Assembly (NCBI RefSeq): GCF_947631165.1
Contig: NZ_CANRKH010000022.1
Location: 1 to 49,279 of the forward strand
Direction of reading: 5' to 3'
DNA from: an uncultured Dysosmobacter sp.
GTDB lineage: Bacteria > Bacillota > Clostridia > Oscillospirales > Oscillospiraceae
Length of the DNA stretch: 49,279 bases
Position 1 is the stretch's first letter; each line of letters begins with the position of its first letter. This document shows, one piece after another, positions 40,922 through 49,183 of the stretch. Position numbers and translations under genes: made by a program. The notes under the pieces are model-generated. The model saw nothing but the letters and a program-made list of their open reading frames with translations, was not told where the DNA came from and ran no database searches.

Positions 40922-43153
40922 TCAATTTTCCATGTGGCGGCCTAAAAAGGCGGCAATGGTCTGAGCCAGCTTGAATTCTGTGTCGCCGGTGGCGGCGCCG
41001 GGGGCGGCGGCGATGAACAGTACCAGCCCCAGCAGATCGCCCTCCGACAGGATGGGAGCCGCCACAGCGGTCACAAATTTATCAGTGCTGTCGGAGACGG
41101 GGATCGCCTGTCCCTCGCCGCTGAATTGGTAGATGCGGCGGGCCTCCATGATCTGTTCCAGCTCCGGCGTGATGCGCTTGCCTAGCAGCTCCCGCTTGGC
41201 GCCGCCGGCCACAGCGATCACTGTGTCCCGGTCCGTCACGGCGCAGATGCTGCTGGTGGAGCGGCTCATGGTCTCGCAAAGCTGCCCGGCAAAATCCTCC
41301 ACGCCGCCCAGCAGCGAGTATTTTTTAAAAATGACCTCTCCATCACGGCTGGTGTAGATCTCCAGGGGGTCGCCGTCACTGATAACATTGGCACGAAAGA
41401 CCTTGTTCGGGCGCTGCCTGGCGCCCTGAACGAGCTCCACCTCGTAAGAACGGACATCATTCGTCCGCAGGATGGATTTTGAGATATCTCCCGTGCCTTC
41501 AGGAAAATTTGCGGCATTCTCCCGACTGATGGACATGGCTGCCACAGCCTCGTCCGCTTGGGACAGGTCACCGCACCGAAGAATGCTGTCGATATCGGCC
41601 TTTAACTGAATTTCCAGGTGATCCTCATAGACTTTGATCTTCTCAATGATGAGCTGGAGGTCGTTCCGATCCAACTTGGGCTTGTTCAGGATATCGTCAA
41701 AGACCTCCATAGCCGTTTTCGCCGCCCGGTTCACCCGGATGATGGCGCTGCGCTTGTCCAAGGTCATTTGGATCTGATTTTGCAGGCCCTCTATCCGGCG
41801 GAGCAGGTCGCTTTCCAGCTCGTCGTAGGTCGCCTCCAGAATAGCTTCCCGCTCCGGGCTCTTCATAACGTCCCGTACCCGCTGGCGCTTTGTGGCTTTC
41901 AGCTCCTCCTTCAAGTCCGCCAGAACTGCTTCCAGATTGGCGGCGCTCTGCTCCGTCTCTCCGATGTCCTCCTCTTCCCGTGCCAGGTCGGCGTTGAGCC
42001 GGTCCAGCATGGCAGCAGAGTTGTCCTTGACCTTGCGGACATAAATCTTCAACAGCTCATCCAGCTTATCGACCCGGATATGGTGGCTGGTGCAGCCTTT
42101 CAATCCCCGGCGGTGGTACTCCCCGCAGCGGTAGGCGTCCCGCAGGTCAGCCCGGCTCATGGCGAACATGGGAGAACCACAGTCGCCGCACTCCAGAAAG
42201 CCGGAGTAGGCGTTGTCATACTTTTTCTGCCCCCGGTAGTGAGCGGTGGAGCGGATCTCCCGCAGTGCCTTCACGGTGGCGAAGGTGCGGTAGTCAATGA
42301 TGGGCTGGTGATGGTGCTCGATGACGATGTGCTCCAGCGTGTCCCGCTTCATATCCCTGCCGTTGATCTTCTTTCGGGTATATTTGCCCTGCCGCAGGGT
42401 GCCGATATAAAAGTCGTTGTCCAGAATGCCCTGGATGGTGACGATGGCCCAGACAGGCTTTGCCTGGCGTTTGCAGTCCTCCCCGGCGGCCTCCTTCCGC
42501 TGCCGCTCCGCCATGCGGGGTGTTGGGATGCCCTGGTCAGTGAGATAGCCCGCGATTTTCTTATAGCCCCAGCCGTCGATGTACAGTCGAAAAATTTCCC
42601 GCACGATCTCTGCCTCGGTGGGGACGATCTCAAATTCCTGCCGCTTGTTGACAATGTACCCGTAAGGAGCGGCGCAGATCCATTTGCCGTCCTGCTGACG
42701 GCGCTTGATGACGGATTTTACCTTTTTGCTGGTGTCAGTGACAGGCATCTCGTTGATGAGAAACTGGAACTGAATCTTCAGCCAGTCGTCGTCATTGGGA
42801 AAGTCGATGCCGTCCCCGATAGAGATGATCCGCACCCCGGCATCTCTTAGATCTTCCAGCTCGACCAGTCCCCGGCTGTTGCGGCGTGAGAATCGGGAGA
42901 AGTCCTTGACGATCAGGATGTCTTTCTGGTGGCTCATCAGCTCCCGGCGCATGGCTTGGTAGCCCTCCCGCTGCTCGAAGGTGTAGCCGGAGCGGTCCCT
43001 GTCCTCGTAGAAGGTCAGGGTGCTGTCCGGAAATTTTTGCTTTACAAAATCCTGAATGATGGCCTTTTGGTTTTCAATGGAGGTGTTGTCCCGGTCCAGA
43101 TCCTCATCCACCGAGATACGGGCATAGCCTGCGATATCAAACCGTTCGATCAT
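40922..43153 (-). CDS. Large serine recombinase fused to the C-terminal part of SpoVT
   Basis: A 743-residue chimera. Residues 1-about 150 are a resolvase catalytic domain (GYARISVDED, Ser14 as likely nucleophile; KDFSRFSRRNSRG), then a recombinase domain (PYGYIVN ... IPTPRMAE), a zinc ribbon (CGDCGSPMF, YRCGEYHRRGLKGC, about 320-355) and a long coiled coil. From residue 594 (GDPLEIYTSRDGEVIFKKYS) to the end (AAFLGRHMEN) the sequence is SpoVT from about its residue 31: the end of the AbrB domain plus the whole GAF domain. The first AbrB half is missing. ATG 43153 was chosen over GTG 43162; AGGGTGAG is its site. The start overlaps the RhuM gene by 17 bases. See findings. Confidence 0.88.
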   Translation of the reverse strand: MIERFDIAGYARISVDEDLDRDNTSIENQKAIIQDFVKQKFPDSTLTFYEDRDRSGYTFEQREGYQAMRRELMSHQKDILIVKDFSRFSRRNSRGLVELEDLRDAGVRIISIGDGIDFPNDDDWLKIQFQFLINEMPVTDTSKKVKSVIKRRQQDGKWICAAPYGYIVNKRQEFEIVPTEAEIVREIFRLYIDGWGYKKIAGYLTDQGIPTPRMAERQRKEAAGEDCKRQAKPVWAIVTIQGILDNDFYIGTLRQGKYTRKKINGRDMKRDTLEHIVIEHHHQPIIDYRTFATVKALREIRSTAHYRGQKKYDNAYSGFLECGDCGSPMFAMSRADLRDAYRCGEYHRRGLKGCTSHHIRVDKLDELLKIYVRKVKDNSAAMLDRLNADLAREEEDIGETEQSAANLEAVLADLKEELKATKRQRVRDVMKSPEREAILEATYDELESDLLRRIEGLQNQIQMTLDKRSAIIRVNRAAKTAMEVFDDILNKPKLDRNDLQLIIEKIKVYEDHLEIQLKADIDSILRCGDLSQADEAVAAMSISRENAANFPEGTGDISKSILRTNDVRSYEVELVQGARQRPNKVFRANVISDGDPLEIYTSRDGEVIFKKYSLLGGVEDFAGQLCETMSRSTSSICAVTDRDTVIAVAGGAKRELLGKRITPELEQIMEARRIYQFSGEGQAIPVSDSTDKFVTAVAAPILSEGDLLGLVLFIAAAPGAATGDTEFKLAQTIAAFLGRHMEN

Positions 43154-44171
43154 CGGTCTCACCCTTTAAGTATTTCGCAGTCTGCCGGTCGAACTCCGAG
43201 ATGTAGTCTGCGTCCTGTCTTTTACGGAACTCCGCATAAATGCCGCTAACCTTTTTCACCGCATCGTCATGGGAAATACCACCTTTGCCATCCAGCACCT
43301 TCCGGCGGTTGTTGGTGAGGAAGCGGTCAGTTTCCGCCAGCCAATCCTTCATGCTCATGAGCTGCTCATCCTCCGCCATCAGCTCGGCGTAGTCGATGAA
43401 CATAGTCACCAGACGGTTGAGCCGGGAAATTTCCTTTTCGTTCAGATAATTCTTGGCTATCAGCGTGTCGCTTTTCAAAATCTTTCCGTTCGGCGCGCTC
43501 TTCCAGGTGGTCAGGCCCATGGTGGGGCTGTCCAGAGTAGCCCGCTCACTGATCAGCTCTGCCGCCGTCTTGCCGGTGACGGCAAAGTGCAGCTTGTTCT
43601 GAACGAAGGCATAGAAGGCTTTTGTGGTTTCGCTGTTTTTGTCGTAATCATAGCTGCACTGCTCGAACACATCGGCGATCTTCTGGTAGGCCCGGCGCTC
43701 ACTGGCTCGGATTTCCCGGATGCGCTCCAGCAGCTCATCGAAGTAGTCCTTCCCAAAGGGCCGCCCGTTCTTCATCATCTCGTCGTTGAGAATGAAGCCC
43801 TTTTGGATGTACTCTTTCAGCGTTTTCGTGGCCCACTGGCGGAAGCGGGTTGCTTTCTTGGAGTTGACCCGATAGCCCACGGCGATAATGGCGTCCAGGT
43901 TGTAGTGGTCCAGACTGCGCCGGACTTGTCGAGAGCCTTCCTGGCGAACCACTAAGAATTTCTTAGTAGTTGCCTCTTGACTTAATTCTTCCTCGGCATA
44001 GATGTTTTTCAAGTGCTGGAGCACATTTTCTGGTGTGCAGTCAAAAAGTTGGGCCATGCCGCTTTGCGTCAGCCAAAAGTTTTCATCTTGGAAAACCACG
44101 CTGACAAATTCCTTGCTGCCCCCGCTGTCGTAAAGCAGGATCTCACCTGTTTTGGCAGCTTCCGTATCCAT
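43137..44171 (-). CDS. Virulence RhuM-family protein
   Basis: A 344-residue protein. FWLTQSGMAQLFDCTPENVLQHLKNIYAEEEL near the start and the later LDHYNLDAIIAVGYRVNSKKATRFRQWATKTLKEYI are the RhuM family signature. Homologues are frequent on mobile elements and in defence or restriction neighbourhoods, with poorly known function; a DNA-binding helix-turn-helix at the N-terminus is plausible. ATG 44171 follows AAAGGAGG; it has its own promoter (TTGCTA, 17 bases, TACAAT). The end overlaps the recombinase start, so the two are translationally coupled. Confidence 0.9.
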   Translation of the reverse strand: MDTEAAKTGEILLYDSGGSKEFVSVVFQDENFWLTQSGMAQLFDCTPENVLQHLKNIYAEEELSQEATTKKFLVVRQEGSRQVRRSLDHYNLDAIIAVGYRVNSKKATRFRQWATKTLKEYIQKGFILNDEMMKNGRPFGKDYFDELLERIREIRASERRAYQKIADVFEQCSYDYDKNSETTKAFYAFVQNKLHFAVTGKTAAELISERATLDSPTMGLTTWKSAPNGKILKSDTLIAKNYLNEKEISRLNRLVTMFIDYAELMAEDEQLMSMKDWLAETDRFLTNNRRKVLDGKGGISHDDAVKKVSGIYAEFRKRQDADYISEFDRQTAKYLKGETDDRTV

Positions 44172-44229
44172 AAGAACGCCTCCTTTTCTATCCATTATGT
44201 TCTTTCACGTTTTCACTATTTCAGATAAT

Positions 44230-44258
44230 ATTGTATCACTTGGCGGAGCCAATAGCAA
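44230..44258 (-). promoter_or_regulatory. Promoter of the rhuM-recombinase operon
   Basis: On the minus strand TTGCTA (44253-44258), 17 bases, TACAAT (44230-44235). The spacer itself is a small hairpin (TTGGC/GCCAA), which could be an operator. Confidence 0.65.
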
Positions 44259-44279
44259 CTGGATTTTTCTTTATATGAT

Positions 44280-44322
44280 CCGCAGGTAAGGCGGCCGCGG
44301 CCATCGGCATGGTAACCTGCGG
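44280..44322 (-). terminator. Hairpin after the mobilization operon
   Basis: CCGCAGGT (44280-44287) and ACCTGCGG (44315-44322) are perfect 8-bp inverted arms with an inner GGCCGCGGCC palindrome. It separates the mobilization genes from the rhuM promoter. There is no clear U-tract. Confidence 0.45.
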
Positions 44323-44351
44323 TTGATTTCTTGTCATGTCAGGTAGCACGC

Positions 44352-44612
44352 TTACAGTCCAAGGCTCATACCAGCCTGTTTTTCTTTTTCTACTTCTGCC
44401 TGCGCGATGCACTTGCGGTTATAGCACAGCAGATCACTGGTTGCATCGGCCAGATTTTGGCCGCCGGACTGGAACACCGCCACCAGATAATTCTTTTGCT
44501 TGTATGCCTGGTACAGCGGTCGCAGCTTTTCCTGAACGGCTTCATCCCGCTTATCAACGTTGGTGAGCCAGATCTCCACGATTTTGTTTTCATCTCTGAC
44601 ATAGATCTCCAA
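44352..44612 (-). CDS. Small element-encoded protein of unknown function
   Basis: An 86-residue protein. TTG 44612 is the most likely start, since GGAAGGAG lies about 10 bases before it. The sequence LEIYVRDENKIVEIWLTNVD, then KLRPLYQAYKQKNYLVAVFQSG and a Cys-containing helix, looks like a compact alpha/beta protein. It is in the same frame as the shifted end of the relaxase, so a read-through fusion is an alternative. Similar short ORFs sit next to relaxase genes in clostridial mobilizable elements; none has a known role. Confidence 0.6.
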   Translation of the reverse strand: MEIYVRDENKIVEIWLTNVDKRDEAVQEKLRPLYQAYKQKNYLVAVFQSGGQNLADATSDLLCYNRKCIAQAEVEKEKQAGMSLGL

Positions 44613-44665
44613 TGGGCTGTCACTCCTTCCTGTGGAAATAGTTTCCTCTGTTTTGGCGTGTTTAT

Positions 44666-44917
44666 TCACATGAATAGGATCGGACCCTGCTCCTGTGCAG
44701 GCAGGCCCGTCATCTGATTGGAGAGCGTTCGCAGCAGCACCGTCTGTGTTTCTGTATGCTGTTCCAGTTGAGCTAACAGGTCCAGCAGATCCGCCCATTC
44801 TTCCTCTGTGGGATGTGTTTGTATCCGTGTGGACGCTGGCATCGCTTCCGCGGGCTCGGGACGGTTCAGCGCCATCAGCTCGTCCATGGATAACCTTTTC
44901 TCTGATCCTGAACTCAT
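44666..44917 (-). CDS. Small coiled-coil protein overlapping the relaxase 3' region
   Basis: An 83-residue protein starting MSSGSEKRLSMDELMALNRP. The second half (EEEWADLLDLLAQLEQHTETQTVLLRTLSNQM) is a clear amphipathic coiled coil. AAGGAG lies about 10 bases before the ATG. In the alternate frame the same DNA would encode the low-complexity tail of the unshifted relaxase, so this is probably a genuine overlapping gene. The function is unknown. Confidence 0.6.
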   Translation of the reverse strand: MSSGSEKRLSMDELMALNRPEPAEAMPASTRIQTHPTEEEWADLLDLLAQLEQHTETQTVLLRTLSNQMTGLPAQEQGPILFM

Positions 44918-44932
44918 CCTCCATCATCTCCT

Positions 44933-45658
44933 TCAGATATTTGTCGCCGAACAGCAGCCGGCCCCGGCACTGCCAGCCGTTGGGTGTGGTGTAAGTGATA
45001 TTCCTCGGCCCTTTTCCCAGCGCACCTGATAGCCCTCGCTCTCCATCAGGGCGATGAACTCCTCCCGACCGGCAGCATAGCGCATACAGTCGTTGATCAC
45101 ATTCATGAGCCGCAGTTTCCTACTCTGGCCCCTGGCGGCGGTGTGGTACTCCACCGTGGTCATGGACTTTGTTTTCTTCTCCCTTGGCTGGAACACCGGC
45201 AGGCCGAACCTCGCACATACCTCGTCGTTTCTCTGGCGCAGCTCCTGGAGCTGCTGGGACGCGATGTGCAGCTTCCGCCCGGTATCCAGGTTGACCGCAT
45301 TGATGACGAGGTGGGAATGGATGTGCTCCCGGTCTATGTGGGTACAAACCAGGACTTCGCTGCCCTCGAAATAGTTTGCCAGCTCCAGCGCCGCCGCGTG
45401 GGCGGTGGCAGGATCTACGGCTTCGCCTTTCGGGAAGCTTTGCACCATGTGGTAGAACTGGACGCCGTCCTCCTTGTGCCAGAGCCGCTTGGTGATCATG
45501 AAATCCCGGAAGGCAGATTCCGGCTGGCAGTTGACTCCGGTGACCAGCTTCTGGTCTCCCCAGACGGTTTTCTTGTCCTGCATGGTGTAGAGCATCACCG
45601 CTTTCATGCCGCCGCGGGTCTGCCCGTGCTTGTAGTTCGTGAAACTGATGATCGCCAT
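44933..45658 (-). pseudogene. Relaxase/mobilization nuclease, frameshifted near its end
   Basis: The intact part has 241 residues starting MAIISFTNYKHGQTRGGM. The MobA/VirD2-type histidine motif is present (HIDREHIHSHLVINAVN, about residue 105) with LYTMQDKKTV near the start. After EGYQVRWEKGR, at about 45000-45008, the frame breaks: the original continuation (NITYTTPNGWQCRGRLLFGD) lies one frame away, consistent with loss of one base. The present product ends with about 26 aberrant residues. The nuclease core is complete and may retain activity. Its ATG overlaps the MobC stop region. Confidence 0.82.
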
Positions 45659-45660
45659 TG

Positions 45661-45981
45661 TCACCAGCGCTTTCTCTCGGCAATGGCACGGAGCGCGTCA
45701 CGCAGTTCAGAGAACACCCGAATCACGTCGTCCAGATTGGCAGCGGTGACACGGCCCATGTGCGCCAGGGTGACCAGTTGATTCAGGTTGTTGCCGGTGG
45801 AGCGGAGCTCCTGGAGCACCTCTCTCAGGCCGTCGATGATCACGATCTGCTGGCCGAGACAGCAGGCGGTGACATAGTTGCCCTGGGACAGATGCGCCTG
45901 CCTTGCTTTTTGCTTGATGGTCTCAAGGTTTTCAGAAGAGATACGGATGCTGAATGTGGTGTCCTTCATTTTCTGTTTCAT
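45661..45981 (-). CDS. mobC: Mobilization protein MobC (relaxosome accessory)
   Basis: A 106-residue protein starting MKQKMKDTTFSIRISSENLE, a ribbon-helix-helix-like DNA-binding N-terminus. The central GLREVLQELRSTGNNLNQLVTLAHMG is the MobC family signature. AGGAGG precedes the ATG. It binds oriT DNA and helps the relaxase nick; the relaxase gene follows directly, sharing bases with the MobC stop. Confidence 0.88.
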   Translation of the reverse strand: MKQKMKDTTFSIRISSENLETIKQKARQAHLSQGNYVTACCLGQQIVIIDGLREVLQELRSTGNNLNQLVTLAHMGRVTAANLDDVIRVFSELRDALRAIAERKRW

Positions 45982-45999
45982 GGTGATACTCCTCCTGTC

Positions 46000-46282
46000 C
46001 TTCAAGTTTTTCATGATTATGGGGTGTGGGGCAGCGCCCCGCAAATATGCGGAAGGCGGATGGCGGCTGTGCGACGTCCAGACAAACGCGATGCTGGCCG
46101 TCGTCGACGCAAGCTCCATATCTCTCGCTTCCGTCTGATGCCGAAAGCTCGCTCATTTCACTGCGTCTCCTCTTCCCACCGAACCCGCTCCACTGGGCTT
46201 CGGCGGGAACCCTATTGGGAAGCGTTTTCCCCATCCATCGGAGCCTTCGCAACTCGCCCCAAAAGCGGCGCAAGCCGGTGCC
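46000..46282. other. Non-coding region upstream of mobC, candidate oriT
   Basis: The 280 bases between mobC and the RepA-like gene hold no credible ORF. Two adjoining hairpins, GGGGC/GCCCC (46028-46040) and CCGCA/TGCGG (46039-46052), sit just upstream of mobC. Further stretches (AAACGCTTCCCAATAGGG on the minus strand) resemble conserved leaders of such elements. The position beside mobC and the relaxase is where oriT lies in related elements. The nick site cannot be named. Confidence 0.4.
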
Positions 46283-47383
46283 TCACTCCGCCAGCGGTGG
46301 GAGTACCCCCAGAGGAGCGACACCCCCGCTGAAACCGCCGCAAACGGGCAAACAGACAGGGTCAGCAGGGTCGATAGGGACGGTTTCTCCGGCCCCGGCA
46401 GTATCGTCACGATCGGCACGGTGCAACTCGATGAGCCGCTTGCCGTTGCTTCCGCGGGTCACAGCTACGATACCCTGGGTCCCTAGAGCATCAACGCTTT
46501 GCAGAATCCTGCGGAAAACTGTTTTTGCTGTGATGCCCTCTGCTCCATCAGGGTCAATATGCGCCGCCAGCTCCGTGGGAGTGCCGATAAATTCCGCACA
46601 GTCACGCATCAATGCAGAGAGAAGAAAAATGATCCTGTCGCCCAGCAGCGACCACTGTTCCAGGCTGTCAGAGACCAGCTCCCACACGTTCTCACTGTTG
46701 CACTCCAGTTCCAGGTCCCGGTATTCGATGTCCCGCCCGATGCAGGAGAGCTTCGCCTTCCCGCTGCCCCGCTTTTCCTCCACCAGTGTGAAGCTGGAAT
46801 CCACCGCGCCGCTGATGGCGGTGGTGCCAGAGATGCGGCTGAACACATCGTTGGCGGACTCTTTTCGCAAGTGGTGGATGAGCAGGACGGCGATGCCGTG
46901 GGTATCCGCAATTTTTTTCAGGGGAGCCAGGTCCCGATAATCGTTGGCGTAGGTGTTGTCATAGCCGGTACTGCGAATCATCTGCAGCGTGTCAATGATG
47001 ATCAACACTGTGTCCGCATGAGAGGACAGGAACTCCTTTAACTGTTCCTCCAGTCCTTTCCCCAGTACAGCACTCTCTGTACAAAAGTGGACATTGTCCG
47101 GCGCATCCTCCGTAATCTCGAACAGCCGGTTCTGGATGCGGAGCGTGGAATCCTTCAAGCAGAGATAGAGCGTGGTGTCCTGACGAGCGGACATCCCTCA
47201 GACAGACTTTCCTTTCGCTACGGTCACGGCCAGCCACAGTGCCAGCCAGGACTTTCCCACTTTGGGTAAACCGGCGAGGATGTGCAGCCCCTGAGAGAGC
47301 AGCGTATCCACCACCAAGTTCAGCGGCTGGAGCGGCTGGGACATGAGCGTGGCGCCATCGATAGTCTGCAGTGTTTTTCTCAT
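46283..47383 (-). pseudogene. RepA-like AAA ATPase, interrupted by an in-frame TGA
   Basis: The minus strand encodes 61 residues from MRKTLQTIDGATLMSQ with Walker A GLPKVGKSW (38-46), then TGA at 47200..47198. The same frame continues with GMSARQDTTLYLCLKDSTLR, Walker B-like VLIIIDTLQMI, and IHHLRKES, for 303 more residues to 46283. Relatives have Trp (TGG) where TGA stands, so one base change split the gene. ATG 47194 directly behind the stop could restart translation, but Walker A would be on a separate chain. Such RecA/DnaB-like proteins act in element replication. Confidence 0.8.
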
Positions 47384-47447
47384 GGTTTCTCCTTTCGATA
47401 TTGTTTTTTACAGTTTTATTTTCTACGCCCTTAGCTTAGCATGAAGG

Positions 47448-47476
47448 TTGACTTTTGAATATAGGTTTTGTATTAT
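47448..47476 (+). promoter_or_regulatory. Promoter of the DUF6076-like gene
   Basis: TTGACT (47448-47453), 17 bases, TATTAT (47471-47476), in an unusually AT-rich 150-base divergent region that probably also holds the promoter of the RepA-like gene. Confidence 0.7.
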
Positions 47477-47533
47477 TTATATACATACACTATATCGAGA
47501 CAAATACATTCTCTATTTTGAGGAGGTGGGTAC

Positions 47534-48610
47534 ATGGGCATCTTAGGAAGAGATCTGTTCGATATAAACCGGCCTCGGACAAACACAAAAATAGAATTTG
47601 GCGCAGCGTGCTACTGGGTGGAGTCGAATCAGCTGCCCCTTCCTTATGGAGCAATCCTGACCGAGATCCTCAACCTCGATACCGCACCCTTTCAGGAACC
47701 GCTGGACAAGCTGGAGCAAGTTGTTGGGGCCAAGGACTACACAGCAGCCCCGCGGGCCTATATAGATGTGGTGAATACCCTTGGCTCTCTGCCGCTGTAT
47801 CGCCTGTATCTGGAGGATTTCCATGCCTTTGGCCAATGGCAGGTCGAGGATTTTGTGGTTGGAGAGGCACGGGACGCTTTCGCAGAATTTGCGATCGACG
47901 AAGACCGCAAGCTGTCTGCTTTTGTTCAGCAGAGTCTTGACGATATCCGCTTCATCCAACGGCGGTACGCATGGTTTCTGGATTCCATGTTCAAGGACAA
48001 GCAGTTTGAAAAGAAAAAGGGCCAGAGAAAAGAATCTCTGGCCGAGCAGATCACAGCGCATTTTCTGGATGCTTTTGTGAGCGGGATCAGTTTGGGCGAG
48101 GACAGCAATGTGGATGCTCCAAACGTAAAGACGCAATATGCAGTTCGTGTAAGTGGAAAGCGGGGACCTGAACTGGTGGAAAAGATGTACTTCGACCGGT
48201 TGATCGACTTCGTTTATGTGGAGTTCATGAAGGGACTGCAGAAAGGCTTTGTCCCCAAGCGCTGCGTCAATTGCAGCCGCTGGTTTTTGCAGGAGCCTGG
48301 AGCGACATACTCCTACTGCAACGAACTGGCTCCTGGTGAAAGCAGTAAGACCTGTCGGGAGATCGGAGCAACTACCAGCTTCCGGGAAAAGGTGCAAAAC
48401 AACGATGTCTGGAAGGTTCATCAGCGGGCCTATAAAAAATACTTTGCCCGTACACGGAGCGGGACCATGACCAAAGCCGAATTCAAGGGGTGGTCTCGTG
48501 AAGCGGAGAGGCTGCGCGACAGTGCGCTGGAGCGGTATAAGCGGGTTGAGACTCAGGAGGAGAAGGACCGCATCGCAAAAAAACTTTCAGCAGAACTGAA
48601 CAGACGGTAA
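47534..48610 (+). CDS. DUF6076-like protein of the mobile element
   Basis: A 358-residue soluble protein with AGGAGG before ATG 47534. The distinctive part is near residues 240-275: RCVNCSRWFLQEPGATYSYC and then KTCREIG, a zinc-finger-like Cys cluster seen in DUF6076 proteins of clostridial mobile elements. The C-terminus is basic and helical (a YKKYFARTRSG segment, then repeated Arg/Lys). It is the only plus-strand gene of the element, facing outward at its right edge. It may be cargo or a regulator; the function is unknown. Family recall is from memory. Confidence 0.7.
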   Translation: MGILGRDLFDINRPRTNTKIEFGAACYWVESNQLPLPYGAILTEILNLDTAPFQEPLDKLEQVVGAKDYTAAPRAYIDVVNTLGSLPLYRLYLEDFHAFGQWQVEDFVVGEARDAFAEFAIDEDRKLSAFVQQSLDDIRFIQRRYAWFLDSMFKDKQFEKKKGQRKESLAEQITAHFLDAFVSGISLGEDSNVDAPNVKTQYAVRVSGKRGPELVEKMYFDRLIDFVYVEFMKGLQKGFVPKRCVNCSRWFLQEPGATYSYCNELAPGESSKTCREIGATTSFREKVQNNDVWKVHQRAYKKYFARTRSGTMTKAEFKGWSREAERLRDSALERYKRVETQEEKDRIAKKLSAELNRR

Positions 48611-48634
48611 AACGATATTCGTGTTTAAAATGCT

Positions 48635-48975
48635 GCTGGAATGAGTGGAATCGCCCACATCCCAAATCGGGATAGTAAGCGTTTCGTTGAGCTCATTGTA
48701 CAATGCGCTGTTTGCCGCAAAGCCCACAGCCTGGACAATGGTTCCTGCATCGACGAGGTGTTCCTTACCCGCCGCCTCAATGATGATTGCCTTACCATCA
48801 TAAAGGTGATGGTGGCCCTCACCTCCGTTTTTTGCAGCTCTTGCCAAGGCTTCCAGTCAACCTGCGGCTTCAATTGGGGCACAAAGCAACATGACCGGAA
48901 CCGGTAGCGGTTCACAGCAGCAACAGTTATCAATTTAACCGTATCGGCTGTCATTGGTATCCGCTGCTCCGCTTT
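48635..48975 (-). pseudogene. Remnant of an enoate-reductase-type flavin oxidoreductase
   Basis: One minus-strand frame reads LYDGKAIIIEAAGKEHL, then TIVQAVGFAANSALYNEL and IWDVGDSTHSSSIL, which match the NAD/FAD-binding C-terminal domain of NADH:flavin oxidoreductases (AVGF and GD motifs). An adjoining frame gives VMLLCAPIEAAG. There is no start codon or continuous frame, and the expected C-terminal tail after GDSTHSSSIL is lost where the mobile-element sequence begins. It is a decayed fragment. Confidence 0.6.
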
Positions 48976-49081
48976 CACTGCGCCACTCCAATTCGAATTT
49001 GTTTTTCCTGTTCAGGATTCTTTCGCGCTGTCTGCGCAATCCGGGGCGATTCAAAATTGAAGCGGATATCTAAGAAAATAG

Positions 49082-49131
49082 CGTGCGGAAATACTGTCAG
49101 GAAAGGTGTGGTCCGACAGTATTTCCGCACG
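49082..49131 (-). terminator. Long perfect hairpin, probable terminator
   Basis: CGTGCGGAAATACTGTC (49082-49098) and GACAGTATTTCCGCACG (49115-49131) form a 17-bp perfect stem with a 16-base loop. On the minus strand it is followed by CTATTTTC, and it lies 52 bases after the stop of the partial gene at 49184. Confidence 0.65.
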
Positions 49132-49183
49132 TTATTATAGAGATTGTGCTATTCTACCAGAGTTGTTCTGGTTTGTTACTCTT

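Larger units (their letters stand above)
41372..48610. mobile_element. Integrative mobilizable element, degenerate; right end uncertain
   Basis: Content: serine recombinase at the left edge, RhuM-like protein, two small ORFs, relaxase, MobC, candidate oriT and RepA-like ATPase on the minus strand, plus a DUF6076-like gene on the plus strand. The left end is set by the recombinase/SpoVT junction near 41372-41378. The right end is a guess after the DUF6076 gene; the matching 5' half of spoVT is not found before 49279, so the element may run beyond the window or its flank is rearranged. Frameshifted relaxase and nonsense-mutated RepA suggest it can no longer mobilise itself. Confidence 0.65.

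Noticed and set aside
40713..40925. A 70-codon minus-strand ORF between the recombinase and asnB
   Set aside because: It overlaps the promoter of the T-box leader and the hairpin, and has no credible ribosome site or protein character.
44695..44994. A 99-codon plus-strand ORF over the relaxase tail
   Set aside because: It is antisense to the mobilization genes, lacks a ribosome site and has Pro/Ser-biased composition.
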